DNA of 33,164 nucleotides from a virus. Of this stretch, positions 1 through 8,260 are shown piece by piece. The translations under genes were made by a program, and so were the position numbers. How positions within the stretch are numbered: position 1 is the stretch's first letter; the number at the start of each line of letters is the position of its first letter. Location: the IMG/VR virus record IMGVR_UViG_3300017917_003890, positions 1 to 33,164 of that record. The stretch is one strand, 5' to 3'. The notes below the pieces were generated by a model. The model made no database searches, was not told the origin of the DNA, and was given only the letters and a program-made list of their open reading frames with translations.

Positions 1-13
1 CTAGCTAATTACT

Positions 14-20
14 AGGAGGA
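14..20 (+). promoter_or_regulatory. Strong Shine-Dalgarno site of the first gene
   Basis: AGGAGGA lies 6 nt before the ATG at 27, separated from it by a T-run. It is close to the ideal complement of the 16S rRNA 3' end and fixes the start of the first gene. Confidence 0.85.
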
Positions 21-26
21 TTTTTT

Positions 27-614
27 ATGACTATAGCATTTGTATTGGGCAACGGTGTCAGTAGACAAGGATTAGATTTAAATCTGCTGAAAACACTTGG
101 CACAATTTACGGATGTAATGCTCTTTACAGAGAATTTACTCCAGATGTGTTAGTCAGCACAGATACACCAATCAGTCAACGTATACAAACAGAAGGTTAC
201 AGTAAAAATAATCGGATGTATACAAGAAACCCTATACCATCGTTGGGTGCGCAGAGACTGCCACAAGAGTACTTTGGATTTAGCTCAGGACCTGCTGCTG
301 TAGGAATAGCTGCTTTTGACAAAAATAAGCGAATTTATTTGCTTGGATTTGACATGGGACCTGACCAGTTTGGAAAATTTAACAATGTCTATGCTGACAC
401 TGAATTTTACAAGAAGAGTTCGTCGGTGCCCACTTACACCGGGAACTGGATAAAACAATTACTGACAGTAATGAAAGAACACAGCACAATAAAATTCATA
501 CGTGTCATGGGCGAAACTACCGCTGAAATTCCCGAATTAAGAGGTGCCAAAAACCTTGATCACATGGGATTGGGAGAGTTCCTAACCCGTATAAATAACA
601 CAAAGGAACTCTAA
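27..614 (+). CDS. Glycosyltransferase-like (GT42 / DUF115-like) protein next to fibre genes
   Basis: A 195-aa protein with an ideal ribosome-binding site. The N-terminus (VLGNGVSRQGLDLNLLK, then YGCNALYREF and VLVSTD) has the G-N-G-x-S ... C-N pattern seen in GT42 sialyltransferase-like and DUF115/MptE-like nucleotide-binding folds. Residues about 86-110 (SSGPAAVGIAAF then IYLLGFDM) look like the second half of the same Rossmann-type fold, where GT42 enzymes have a T/S-G motif followed by a strand ending in G-x-D. No signal peptide or membrane segment is visible. The stop abuts the ATG of the first fibre gene, so the two are co-translated. An attractive inference is that it modifies the Ser/Thr/Asn-rich fibres or a host glycan, but the catalytic residues cannot be assigned by eye. 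Similar small proteins occur beside fibre genes of other aquatic T4-like phages without known function. Confidence 0.5.
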   Translation: MTIAFVLGNGVSRQGLDLNLLKTLGTIYGCNALYREFTPDVLVSTDTPISQRIQTEGYSKNNRMYTRNPIPSLGAQRLPQEYFGFSSGPAAVGIAAFDKNKRIYLLGFDMGPDQFGKFNNVYADTEFYKKSSSVPTYTGNWIKQLLTVMKEHSTIKFIRVMGETTAEIPELRGAKNLDHMGLGEFLTRINNTKEL

Positions 615-2108
615 ATGGCTATCTATAAGCGTGTTGCTGGCAACCTTGTTGTTCAAACTGTGGGTGCTACTGATTCTGTTACATTTCAAGGCCTGACCGC
701 CAATACTGCCACAGTCATCATTGATGGTAATTTGACTGTTACTGGCAACGCTGCACTCACTGGTAACATTTCTGGTGACAACATTTTTAACGGCACAACA
801 AGTATTGCTATTCCTGTGGCCAGCGGCAATGCCAATATTACCATTGGTGGCACCAGCAACGTAGCTGTTTTTGCTACCACGGGCACTTATCTCAAAGGAA
901 TTGCCAGTGTCACTGGCAACGTAACAGTAGGAAATTTATCAACAGCAGGAAACGTTAATACCTCAAATCTTATTATTAACAGCAACGGTAGTGAATACAT
1001 AAACTTTACTTCAGCAACTGGTGTCGATCCTGTTATACGTTTTACTGATGCAAACACTACTGGTGCATTGGCAGCAAACATTGGCGGCATTGAATGGTAT
1101 ACCAATGATGCCACTGGAGCAGGTGCCAGGGTTACTGCTGGTATCAAAGCAGTTTACAGTGATACCAATGGCAACACAAATATTTTAATTCAAACAGGTG
1201 CAACTACTACACCTGCAACTAGAATTGCTATTGTGGGCGCAACAGGCAACGTTGGGTTTGGTGGTAACGTAGCACCGGCTCATACAGTGGCAGTAACTGG
1301 CAACATTTATGCTAGTACTCAAATCACTGCTGTGGGCAACATTGCAGGTGGCAATATCAACACCGCCGGGCTGGTCAGTGCAACTGGCAATGTCACTGGC
1401 GGAAACATAAACACTGCTGGATTGATTACTGCAACCGGCAACATCACTGGCGGTAACATTATTAGTTTGGCTGCTGTTAGTGCAGGTTCGGCAGGTGTAA
1501 GTGCAACCGGCAATATCACCGGTGGTAACGTCAATTCAAACCAATTAATATCAGCAACAGGAAACATTTTTTCAGGCGGTAATTTACTAACTCAAGGATA
1601 TGTCAGCGCCACAGGTAACTTGCTTGGCGCTGAATTACAAGCTGCAAACGCCAATATATCAAGCAGAATGTACGGATCTGGTATAGGTGTTGAAAACATT
1701 GTGTGGCAAAGCACAGATGCCAACATCAGTTCTGCCAGCATGGCCAACGTGGGTACCTTGGGATTCTCGGCTTTGGCTGGATCAACTTATAAGTTTGAAG
1801 CATATTTGCCTGTAATACCCACTGGCTCTACCACTACAGCATTTGCATTAAACTTCTCTGCTGGAACATGCTATTATACATTGAGTTCTCAAACTACAGC
1901 AACATCGGCATTTGCAATTGCTAGCTCTACAACGTCAGATTCTACAGGCACAACTCAATCCATGACTGGCACTGATTTAAGAACAGTCAAAATCGAAGGC
2001 ACATTCTACCATACTGGCAACGTCAATGTGGCGGTCCGCGCCCAGACCAGTGCTGCAAACGTAGCAGTTAAAAGCGGTGCTTATCTCACTTACACAAGAA
2101 TCGGCTAA
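615..2108 (+). CDS. Repeat-containing tail fibre-like structural protein (497 aa)
   Basis: The ATG directly follows the stop of the upstream gene, with AGGA about 8 nt ahead. The N-terminal third is irregular beta-rich sequence. Residues about 235-350 consist of 17-residue repeats (SATGNVTGGNINTAGLI type) shared with the two following long proteins. The C-terminal 150 residues (from about RMYGSGIG to the end) are not repetitive and resemble a beta-sandwich fibre tip: hydrophobic strands around LAGSTYKFEAYLPV and a conserved-looking end, SGAYLTYTRIG. The composition (Gly, Asn, Thr, Ala, Ser, almost no Cys) is typical of trimeric fibre shafts. The role is inferred as receptor-binding or whisker/fibre; no named family is certain. 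Confidence 0.65.
   Translation: MAIYKRVAGNLVVQTVGATDSVTFQGLTANTATVIIDGNLTVTGNAALTGNISGDNIFNGTTSIAIPVASGNANITIGGTSNVAVFATTGTYLKGIASVTGNVTVGNLSTAGNVNTSNLIINSNGSEYINFTSATGVDPVIRFTDANTTGALAANIGGIEWYTNDATGAGARVTAGIKAVYSDTNGNTNILIQTGATTTPATRIAIVGATGNVGFGGNVAPAHTVAVTGNIYASTQITAVGNIAGGNINTAGLVSATGNVTGGNINTAGLITATGNITGGNIISLAAVSAGSAGVSATGNITGGNVNSNQLISATGNIFSGGNLLTQGYVSATGNLLGAELQAANANISSRMYGSGIGVENIVWQSTDANISSASMANVGTLGFSALAGSTYKFEAYLPVIPTGSTTTAFALNFSAGTCYYTLSSQTTATSAFAIASSTTSDSTGTTQSMTGTDLRTVKIEGTFYHTGNVNVAVRAQTSAANVAVKSGAYLTYTRIG
1345..1641 (+). repeat. 17-codon repeat block in the 497-aa fibre protein
   Basis: Successive units of about 51 nt encode variants of [ST]ATGN[IV]xGGN[IV]. The DNA units are diverged at third positions, so this block is old compared with the exact repeats farther downstream. 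Confidence 0.7.
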
Positions 2109-2112
2109 ACTC

Positions 2113-2154
2113 TAATCCGCATCTTTTGGTAAATACACCAGAGGATCCGGATTA
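2113..2154 (+). promoter_or_regulatory. Long RNA hairpin burying the RBS of the giant fibre gene
   Basis: The arm TAATCCGCATCTTTTGGT (2113-2130) pairs with ACCAGAGGATCCGGATTA (2137-2154): 15 Watson-Crick pairs, two G-U pairs and one C-C mismatch over 18 positions, with loop AAATAC. The Shine-Dalgarno sequence GAGGAT (2141-2146) is entirely inside the 3' arm. There is no T-run after it, so a terminator is unlikely. In a transcript reading through from the upstream gene the ribosome site of the gene at 2158 would be masked. Confidence 0.75.
2128..2135 (+). promoter_or_regulatory. Late-promoter-like octamer GGTAAATA
   Basis: It matches 6 of 8 positions of the T4 late consensus TATAAATA and sits 22 nt before the ATG at 2158. 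It lies at the tip of the 2113-2154 hairpin. With T4 spacing the transcript would begin near 2141, after the 5' arm and loop, leaving GAGGAT free. Confidence 0.5.
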
Positions 2155-2157
2155 CCT

Positions 2158-5100
2158 ATGGCACAACAAATAATAAACGTTGGTAACGTGGCCAACGATG
2201 GAACAGGCGAAGCGTTACGTGATGCGTTCATCGCCGTAAACAACAATTTTACAGAGCTGTATGCAAATGGCACAGCGGGCAGCAATGTGGTAATCACTGG
2301 TAACACCATCAGTGTTACTGGCATTAATAACAATCTTGTATTGGCAGGCAACGGTATTGGCAATATACAAGCCAACAGCACAATTGTACCTGCAATAGAC
2401 GGTGTATTCAACATTGGTACATCAACAAACAAATTTAACACAATACAAGCACAATATTTTGTAGGTAATGGCAGCGGACTTACTGGTGTAGTTGCAGACG
2501 TTACAGAAATAGCCAATGGTTCAAGCAGCATCAGCATTCCGGAAGTCAACGGCGATGTAACAATTAACTCTCGAGGCGTTTCTAATGTTGCTGTTTTTGG
2601 AAGCACAGCATCAACTTTTAAAGGCAACATATTGCCAGCAGCAAATGTTGCTTACAATATTGGATCTTCTACAGCTCGATGGCATAATCTTTACCTCAGT
2701 GGCAACACCATTTATCTAGATGATGCAACAATCAGTGCAAATTCAACAAGCTTGATACTAACAAGCCCACTAGGCGGAACGTTTACACTAACCGGCAGCG
2801 AAGATTTTTCAACAAATGCAATCAGCTTTGGAACTTCATCTGTTGATATACCAGTTGCAAATAGCAACGTTAATATCAATGTAGCTGGAGTACAAGCTGC
2901 TAAGTTTACTTCAACTGGCCTACAAACTTTAAACGCCAGCGTAGCCGGCAATGTGCAAGCTGCATACTTCATTGGCGACGGCGGCTTCTTATCTAATGTT
3001 ACTGCTACTGGTAACATGGCCGTAACACAGATTCAAAATGGATCAACTGTTATATCTATTCCTGCATCCAATGGTAATGCAGTGTTTACTGTTGGTGCCA
3101 TACCCAATGTTTTAGTTGCTTCTCCTAGTGGAGTAACAATTGGTGGCAACTTACAAGCCAATTATTTGTTGGGTAATGGTGCAGCAATCAGCGGCCTAAC
3201 ACAAACAATTACATCTAATGTTGCAGCGTATTTGCCAACATATACTGGCAATTTGGCAGCACTGCAAGGCAATGTAATCACCGCTGCTAATGTTGCAGCA
3301 AATTATTTTGTTGGCAATGCTGCGGCATTGACAAATATTCCAGCAGCCAATCTTGTTGGAGTCATTGCCTCTACCAGCAACATTGGAACAACTGCTAATG
3401 TTATTGCCAATGTGTTTGTTGGTACTACACTGCGAACAACAAACAGTGCCACAGTTGGATCGCTGAGCACTACAGGCAATGTTCAAGCTGGAAACGTTAG
3501 AACACAAGGCACAGTAAGCGCAACTGGTAACATTGAAACTGCAGGTTATTTTGTCGGTAATTTTGCCGGAAATATCACTGCCAATATTGTTGTACCTGGC
3601 TCAAACACACAGGTATTGTTTAACACCAATGGTAGCGCGGATGCTGTAGGTGGATTCACTTACAACAAAGATTCTAACACTGTATCGGTTTTAGGAGACA
3701 TCAGCGCCCAAGGAAACATAATAAGCGGGAATATTGAAACTGCTGGTGATATCAGTGCAGTTGGAAATGTTGTTGCTGCAACTTTTACAACTTCAGGAAC
3801 CAATGGAAATATTAGCGGAGCCAATGTAATATCGTCGGCATCAATGACAGCCGCTGGCAATATTTCTGGTGGCAATATTATTGCCAGTGGAGCATTGAGC
3901 ACAACTGGCAACGTTGTTGGAGCCAATTTAAATGGCGTAAGGTTAAGTCTCAGTGGCAACGTAATCAGCCCAATCAATACTGATCAAAACTTTACAACAA
4001 CTGCCAACGTAAATGCCGGCACAGTTAATGCAACCAGTGTGCAAGGTAATTTGATTGGGTCGGTGCTGGCCAATGATTTGACAACAGTGTTTGATGCGGC
4101 CAACAACACTGTTAACACAAACAAAGTTACTGCTGGCAATGTCAGTGCAACAGGAACAGTTAGTGCAGTCAGTGGAACATTTAACACTGTATCTGCGGTT
4201 GGTAATATTTCAGCAGCCAATGTCAATACTTCATCGCTGTATCTAACTGGTAATATTTTTGGAAATATCAGCACAACCAACAACATTGTTACTACTGGTA
4301 ACATTACTGGAAACTACATTTTTGGTAATGGCAGTCAACTGACTGGACTGCCAGAAACTTATGCTAACTCAAACGTACAAGCCTATTTGCCAACGTACAC
4401 AGGAAACTTGGCTGCATTACAAGGCAATGTAACTACTACTGCCTCAGTTAATGCTACTAATTTGAGTTTGTCTGGAAATGTTTTGAGTGTAATTTCTACA
4501 AACTCAGACATCAATACAACTGCCAATATCTCTGCTAGTTACTATACTGGTAATGGCAGATTACTCACTGGCATTATCAGCAGCTACGGAGACAGTAATG
4601 TTGCAGCATATTTGCCAACTTATTCAGGAAATTTAGTTTCGTTAACAGGGCCAGTTACAACAACATCAACTATTACAGGTGCTGTTGTTTCATCTACTGG
4701 CAATGTGGTTGGTGGTAATATTGTAACTGCTGGATCAGTTAGTTCTACTGGCAATGTGGTTGGTGGTAATATTGTAACTGCTGGATCAGTTTCTGCTACA
4801 TCTGTAATTTCTGCTGCTGGCAACGTCATAGGTGGCAACATCAACACAGCAGGACAAATCAGTGCAACTGGAAACATTACCACTGCTGGTTATATTGTTG
4901 GTAATGTAATTGGTAATATTTCAGTATCGGGTTCTAACACACAAATACTGTTCAACAATCAAGGACTGGTAGGAACTGCTGCTGGATTTACTTTTAATTC
5001 AGCAAGCAATGTCTTTAGCACTCCAGGATCAGTGACCGCAGTAGGCAACGTACTCGGCGGCAATTTGCTCACTGGCGGTCTAATCAGTGCTCTTGGCAAT

Positions 5101-7920
5101 GTTTTTGGCGGAAACCTTAATTCTGCAGCATTGGTCAGTGCTTCGGGCAATGTCATAGGTGGAAATATTGTAACCAGCGGAGCAGTTAGTTCTACGGGAA
5201 TGGTAAGTTCCGCTGGCAACGTAGTTGGTGGAAATATAGTTACTGGAGGTATAATTACTGCCGCTGGTAACGTCATTGGTGGCAACATTGTTACCAGTGG
5301 AGCATTGAGCACAACCAGCAACGTAGTTGGCGGCAATATCAACACTTCTGGATTGATATCTGCAGCAGGCAATGTAACAAGTGGGAACTTGACCACAGGT
5401 GGTCTGGTTACAGCAACAGGCAATGTCATAGGTGGAAATATTGTCACAGTTGGATTGATGCAATCTGGATCAATTAATACAACCGGTGATGCATTAGTTG
5501 GCGGTAATTTAACAGTAAATGGAAATCTTGTTTACGTCAACGTTGAATCTCTCAACATCAAAGACCCGATACTAGCCATTGGTAGAGGACCAAACAACAC
5601 TCCGTTGTCTAGCAATGATGGAAAAGATCGAGGCGTTGATTTATTCTATTACGACACACAAGAAAAACAAGCATTCATTGGATGGGATGTTAGCACAGCA
5701 AAGTTGATTGCTGCTGCAAACGTATTGATTGCCAACGAAGTTGTAACAGTACAACAATATGGAACGTTTGTAGTAGGCAGCTTAGAATCAACTACTGTTT
5801 CGGCCGCAGGCAATGTAACTGGCGGGAACTTGGCCACTGCTGGACTGATTACAGCAACTGGTAACATCACTGGCGGAAACATAAATGCCGCTGGATTGAG
5901 TCTAAGTGGCAATGTTGTATCTCCATTGAATATAACCGGAAATATCACCAGCGGCAATATTATTTCTGCTTCTGCAATCAGTGCCGGAGGCGCATTATCG
6001 GCAACAGGGGCAATTTCTGGAGCATCGTTAACTGCCAGCGGTAACGTAGTTGTAGGCAACGTCAACACAACCGGACTGATTACAGCAACTGGAAATGTCA
6101 CTGGCGGAAATATTGTAACAGGCGGTTCAGTAAGTGCTGCTGGTGCAGTGAGCGCATTTGGAAATGTCACCGGTGGCAATGTTGTAACACTTGGTTTAAT
6201 TAGTTCTCTGGGAAATATTACCGGCGGAAACATCAATACCGGCGGGCTAATAAGTGTAACAGGCAACATAACAAGTGGAAACGTCAACACCGGAATACTA
6301 AGTGCAACTGGTAATATTCGCGGTGGCAATATCAATACAGCCGGGTTGGTCAGTGTTACAGGAAATGTTATTGCAGGCAATATCCAAGGTGGTGCCAACG
6401 TCAATGCTACTACACTAACAGGAACCACAGTTTCAGTTACTGGCACTATCACAGGTGGCAATTTAGCCACTGGTGGAACAGCAAGTGCTACGGGTAACAT
6501 TACCGGCGGCAATTTATTAACCAGTGGTTTGATATCTGCTACAAGCACCGTCACCGGCGGCAATCTAGCTACCACAGGTACTATTACTTCTGGATCAACC
6601 GTTTCGGCCGCAGGCACCATCACTGGCGGTAATTTAACAACTGCCGGAACAATTACTACAAGTTCTACTATATCTGCCACTGGTAACATTACTGGCGGCA
6701 ATATCTTGGGTGGTGCCAATGTTAATGCTACTACTTTTACAGGCAGCACAGTCAGTGTCAGCGGAACAATCACTGGTGGCAATGTAAACACTGGTGGTGT
6801 TGTCAGTGCTGCTGGAAACATTACTGGTGCAAATATCAACACCAGCGGCGGTGTTTATGTAACTGGTAACATCAGTGCAACTGGTAACATCACAGGTAGT
6901 TATATCTTTGGTAACGTTGTCGGATCATTCTCTGTTCCAGGATCAAACACACAGGTGTTGTTCAACAACAACGGAGTTGCTGGAGCCGACGACGGATTTG
7001 TTTACGATTCAGTTGCTAATACATTAACTGTTGGTGGCAAGATAGTAACAACCAACGGCGGCGACTTAGACGTAGCCGGACGTATCAGTGCTACTGGAAA
7101 CATTATTACTGGTGTTGGAAACATAAGCGGCGGAAACGTATTAGCGACTGTGATGATTGCAACCGGTAACATCACCGGAGGTAACATTCTTACTTCTGGA
7201 TTGGTTAGTTCAACCGGAACAATTACCGCAGCATCAAATATTTCTGGAACCAATATCAATGGATCTGGTGTAGTATCTGCTGTTGGCAACATCATTGGCG
7301 GAAACATTAACACTGCTGGACAAGTATCTGCAGTCGGCAATGTCACAGCTGGTAATGTCAACGGCGGTGCAAACGTATTTGCTACTACTCATACAGGTAC
7401 CACAGTCAGCGTCACTGGTAACATCACAGCTGGTAATGTCAACGGCGGTGCAAACGTATTTGCTACTACTCATACAGGTACCACAGTCAGCGTCACTGGC
7501 ACCATTACTGGCGGTAACTTGGCAACTGGCGGCACTGTTAGTGCAACTGGAACAATTACATCAGCAGGAAATATTGTCGGAGCAAATGTAAACAGCACAG
7601 GTTTGGTAAGCGCCAGCGGAAACTTGGTTGGTGGAAATGTTACAACGTCTGGACTAATTACTGCCACAGGTAACATTACTGGTTCAAATATAAACGGCGG
7701 CGTTCTTTCGGCAACATCAAACGTTGTTGGCGGAAATTTAAATGCAGCCGGATTGAGTCTAAGCGGAAATATTGTAAGTGCATTGAACTCGACCTTCAAT
7801 ATCACAACCACTGGCAATATTTCTGCCAATAACATCACTGCTACAAACTCCATAAATATTGCAGGAGATCAAGTAGCTACAGTAGACGACGCAACTGCAT
7901 TAGCAATTGCATTAGGATAA
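2158..7920 (+). CDS. Giant repeat tail fibre-like protein (1920 aa)
   Basis: The N-terminus (INVGNVANDGTGEALRDAF then NNNFTELY) is a recognisable start module of T4-like phage structural proteins. Then follow YFVGNGSGLTGV-type elements, NVQAYLPTYTGNLAALQGNV-type elements (about residues 352-372, 740-760, 815-835) and long arrays of the 17-residue unit SATGNITGGNINTAGLI, in places alternating with a 27-residue variant containing GGANVNATT. Three copies of a GSNTQVLFN...G element (about 481, 926, 1601) punctuate the arrays. Residues about 1128-1200 hold a non-repeat module, KDPILAIGRGPNNTPLSS then GKDRGVDLFYYD, common in aquatic T4-like fibres. The short C-terminus (GDQVATVDDATALAIALG) lacks an obvious tip or chaperone domain. 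It is probably a long trimeric beta-structured shaft. The start has SD GAGGAT in a hairpin. Confidence 0.75.
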   Translation: MAQQIINVGNVANDGTGEALRDAFIAVNNNFTELYANGTAGSNVVITGNTISVTGINNNLVLAGNGIGNIQANSTIVPAIDGVFNIGTSTNKFNTIQAQYFVGNGSGLTGVVADVTEIANGSSSISIPEVNGDVTINSRGVSNVAVFGSTASTFKGNILPAANVAYNIGSSTARWHNLYLSGNTIYLDDATISANSTSLILTSPLGGTFTLTGSEDFSTNAISFGTSSVDIPVANSNVNINVAGVQAAKFTSTGLQTLNASVAGNVQAAYFIGDGGFLSNVTATGNMAVTQIQNGSTVISIPASNGNAVFTVGAIPNVLVASPSGVTIGGNLQANYLLGNGAAISGLTQTITSNVAAYLPTYTGNLAALQGNVITAANVAANYFVGNAAALTNIPAANLVGVIASTSNIGTTANVIANVFVGTTLRTTNSATVGSLSTTGNVQAGNVRTQGTVSATGNIETAGYFVGNFAGNITANIVVPGSNTQVLFNTNGSADAVGGFTYNKDSNTVSVLGDISAQGNIISGNIETAGDISAVGNVVAATFTTSGTNGNISGANVISSASMTAAGNISGGNIIASGALSTTGNVVGANLNGVRLSLSGNVISPINTDQNFTTTANVNAGTVNATSVQGNLIGSVLANDLTTVFDAANNTVNTNKVTAGNVSATGTVSAVSGTFNTVSAVGNISAANVNTSSLYLTGNIFGNISTTNNIVTTGNITGNYIFGNGSQLTGLPETYANSNVQAYLPTYTGNLAALQGNVTTTASVNATNLSLSGNVLSVISTNSDINTTANISASYYTGNGRLLTGIISSYGDSNVAAYLPTYSGNLVSLTGPVTTTSTITGAVVSSTGNVVGGNIVTAGSVSSTGNVVGGNIVTAGSVSATSVISAAGNVIGGNINTAGQISATGNITTAGYIVGNVIGNISVSGSNTQILFNNQGLVGTAAGFTFNSASNVFSTPGSVTAVGNVLGGNLLTGGLISALGNVFGGNLNSAALVSASGNVIGGNIVTSGAVSSTGMVSSAGNVVGGNIVTGGIITAAGNVIGGNIVTSGALSTTSNVVGGNINTSGLISAAGNVTSGNLTTGGLVTATGNVIGGNIVTVGLMQSGSINTTGDALVGGNLTVNGNLVYVNVESLNIKDPILAIGRGPNNTPLSSNDGKDRGVDLFYYDTQEKQAFIGWDVSTAKLIAAANVLIANEVVTVQQYGTFVVGSLESTTVSAAGNVTGGNLATAGLITATGNITGGNINAAGLSLSGNVVSPLNITGNITSGNIISASAISAGGALSATGAISGASLTASGNVVVGNVNTTGLITATGNVTGGNIVTGGSVSAAGAVSAFGNVTGGNVVTLGLISSLGNITGGNINTGGLISVTGNITSGNVNTGILSATGNIRGGNINTAGLVSVTGNVIAGNIQGGANVNATTLTGTTVSVTGTITGGNLATGGTASATGNITGGNLLTSGLISATSTVTGGNLATTGTITSGSTVSAAGTITGGNLTTAGTITTSSTISATGNITGGNILGGANVNATTFTGSTVSVSGTITGGNVNTGGVVSAAGNITGANINTSGGVYVTGNISATGNITGSYIFGNVVGSFSVPGSNTQVLFNNNGVAGADDGFVYDSVANTLTVGGKIVTTNGGDLDVAGRISATGNIITGVGNISGGNVLATVMIATGNITGGNILTSGLVSSTGTITAASNISGTNINGSGVVSAVGNIIGGNINTAGQVSAVGNVTAGNVNGGANVFATTHTGTTVSVTGNITAGNVNGGANVFATTHTGTTVSVTGTITGGNLATGGTVSATGTITSAGNIVGANVNSTGLVSASGNLVGGNVTTSGLITATGNITGSNINGGVLSATSNVVGGNLNAAGLSLSGNIVSALNSTFNITTTGNISANNITATNSINIAGDQVATVDDATALAIALG
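4693..4791 (+). repeat. Exact 48-nt tandem repeat, period 51 nt
   Basis: Positions 4693-4740 are identical to 4744-4791. The period is 51 nt, so exactly one 17-residue fibre unit is duplicated, with no synonymous change. This points to recent slippage or unequal recombination. Confidence 0.9.
7343..7499 (+). repeat. Exact 76-nt tandem repeat, period 81 nt
   Basis: Positions 7343-7418 are identical to 7424-7499. The 81-nt period corresponds to one 27-residue unit (TAGNVNGGANVFATTHTGTT core). The lack of silent differences marks a very recent duplication inside the giant fibre gene. Confidence 0.92.
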
Positions 7921-7924
7921 TAGT

Positions 7925-8260
7925 ATGGCAAACACTTTTACAAGAAAACTCGCTAGACAAGTTGGTACTTCAGCTATCCAGGTTGGTAGTTATGAAGTAC
8001 CTTCTGCTACAACCACAGTGGTAGTTGGACTCAGCGTTACCAACATAACTGGCGGAGCAATTACTGTTGATGTATACATTCAAGACAATGCAGCAAACAA
8101 CACATATCTAGCAAATGATGCACCCATTAGCTCAGGTTCAAGCTTGGTTGTAGCCGGTGGCGATCAAAAGATTGTTTTAATCACAGGCGATAAAATTTAC
8201 GTGCAAAGCAGTGCAGCAAGTAGTGCAGACGTGGTAATGAGCATAATGGAAATCACATAA
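7925..8260 (+). CDS. Small virion-associated protein (111 aa), fibre cassette
   Basis: It starts 4 nt after the giant fibre gene; AGGATAATAGT before the ATG supplies a ribosome site from the end of that gene. The protein is beta-rich, without Cys, signal peptide or membrane segment. Landmarks are FTRKLARQVGTS at the N-terminus, ITGGAITVDVYIQDNAAN in the middle and DKIYVQSSAASSADVVMSIME at the end. This looks like a compact single-domain beta-sandwich. Similar roughly 110-aa proteins sit between fibre genes of aquatic T4-like phages. An adaptor, collar or fibre-joint protein is the natural guess, but no function is established. Its stop overlaps the next start as TAATG. Confidence 0.6.
   Translation: MANTFTRKLARQVGTSAIQVGSYEVPSATTTVVVGLSVTNITGGAITVDVYIQDNAANNTYLANDAPISSGSSLVVAGGDQKIVLITGDKIYVQSSAASSADVVMSIMEIT

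Noticed and set aside
5649-6842. 397-aa open frame on the - strand inside the giant fibre gene
   Set aside because: It is the antisense shadow of the regular 51-nt repeats, which lack stops in that frame. It is a monotonous Pro/Val/Leu repeat with no ribosome site.
4693-7499. Possible CRISPR or diversity-generating template repeats in the fibre gene
   Set aside because: The repeats stay in frame with unit length a multiple of 3 and no spacers. No reverse transcriptase or adenine-biased variable copy is present in the window.
7283-7591. 102-aa + strand frame with an internal repeat
   Set aside because: A shifted frame across the exact 81-nt duplication within the fibre gene; its internal repeat only reflects that duplication.
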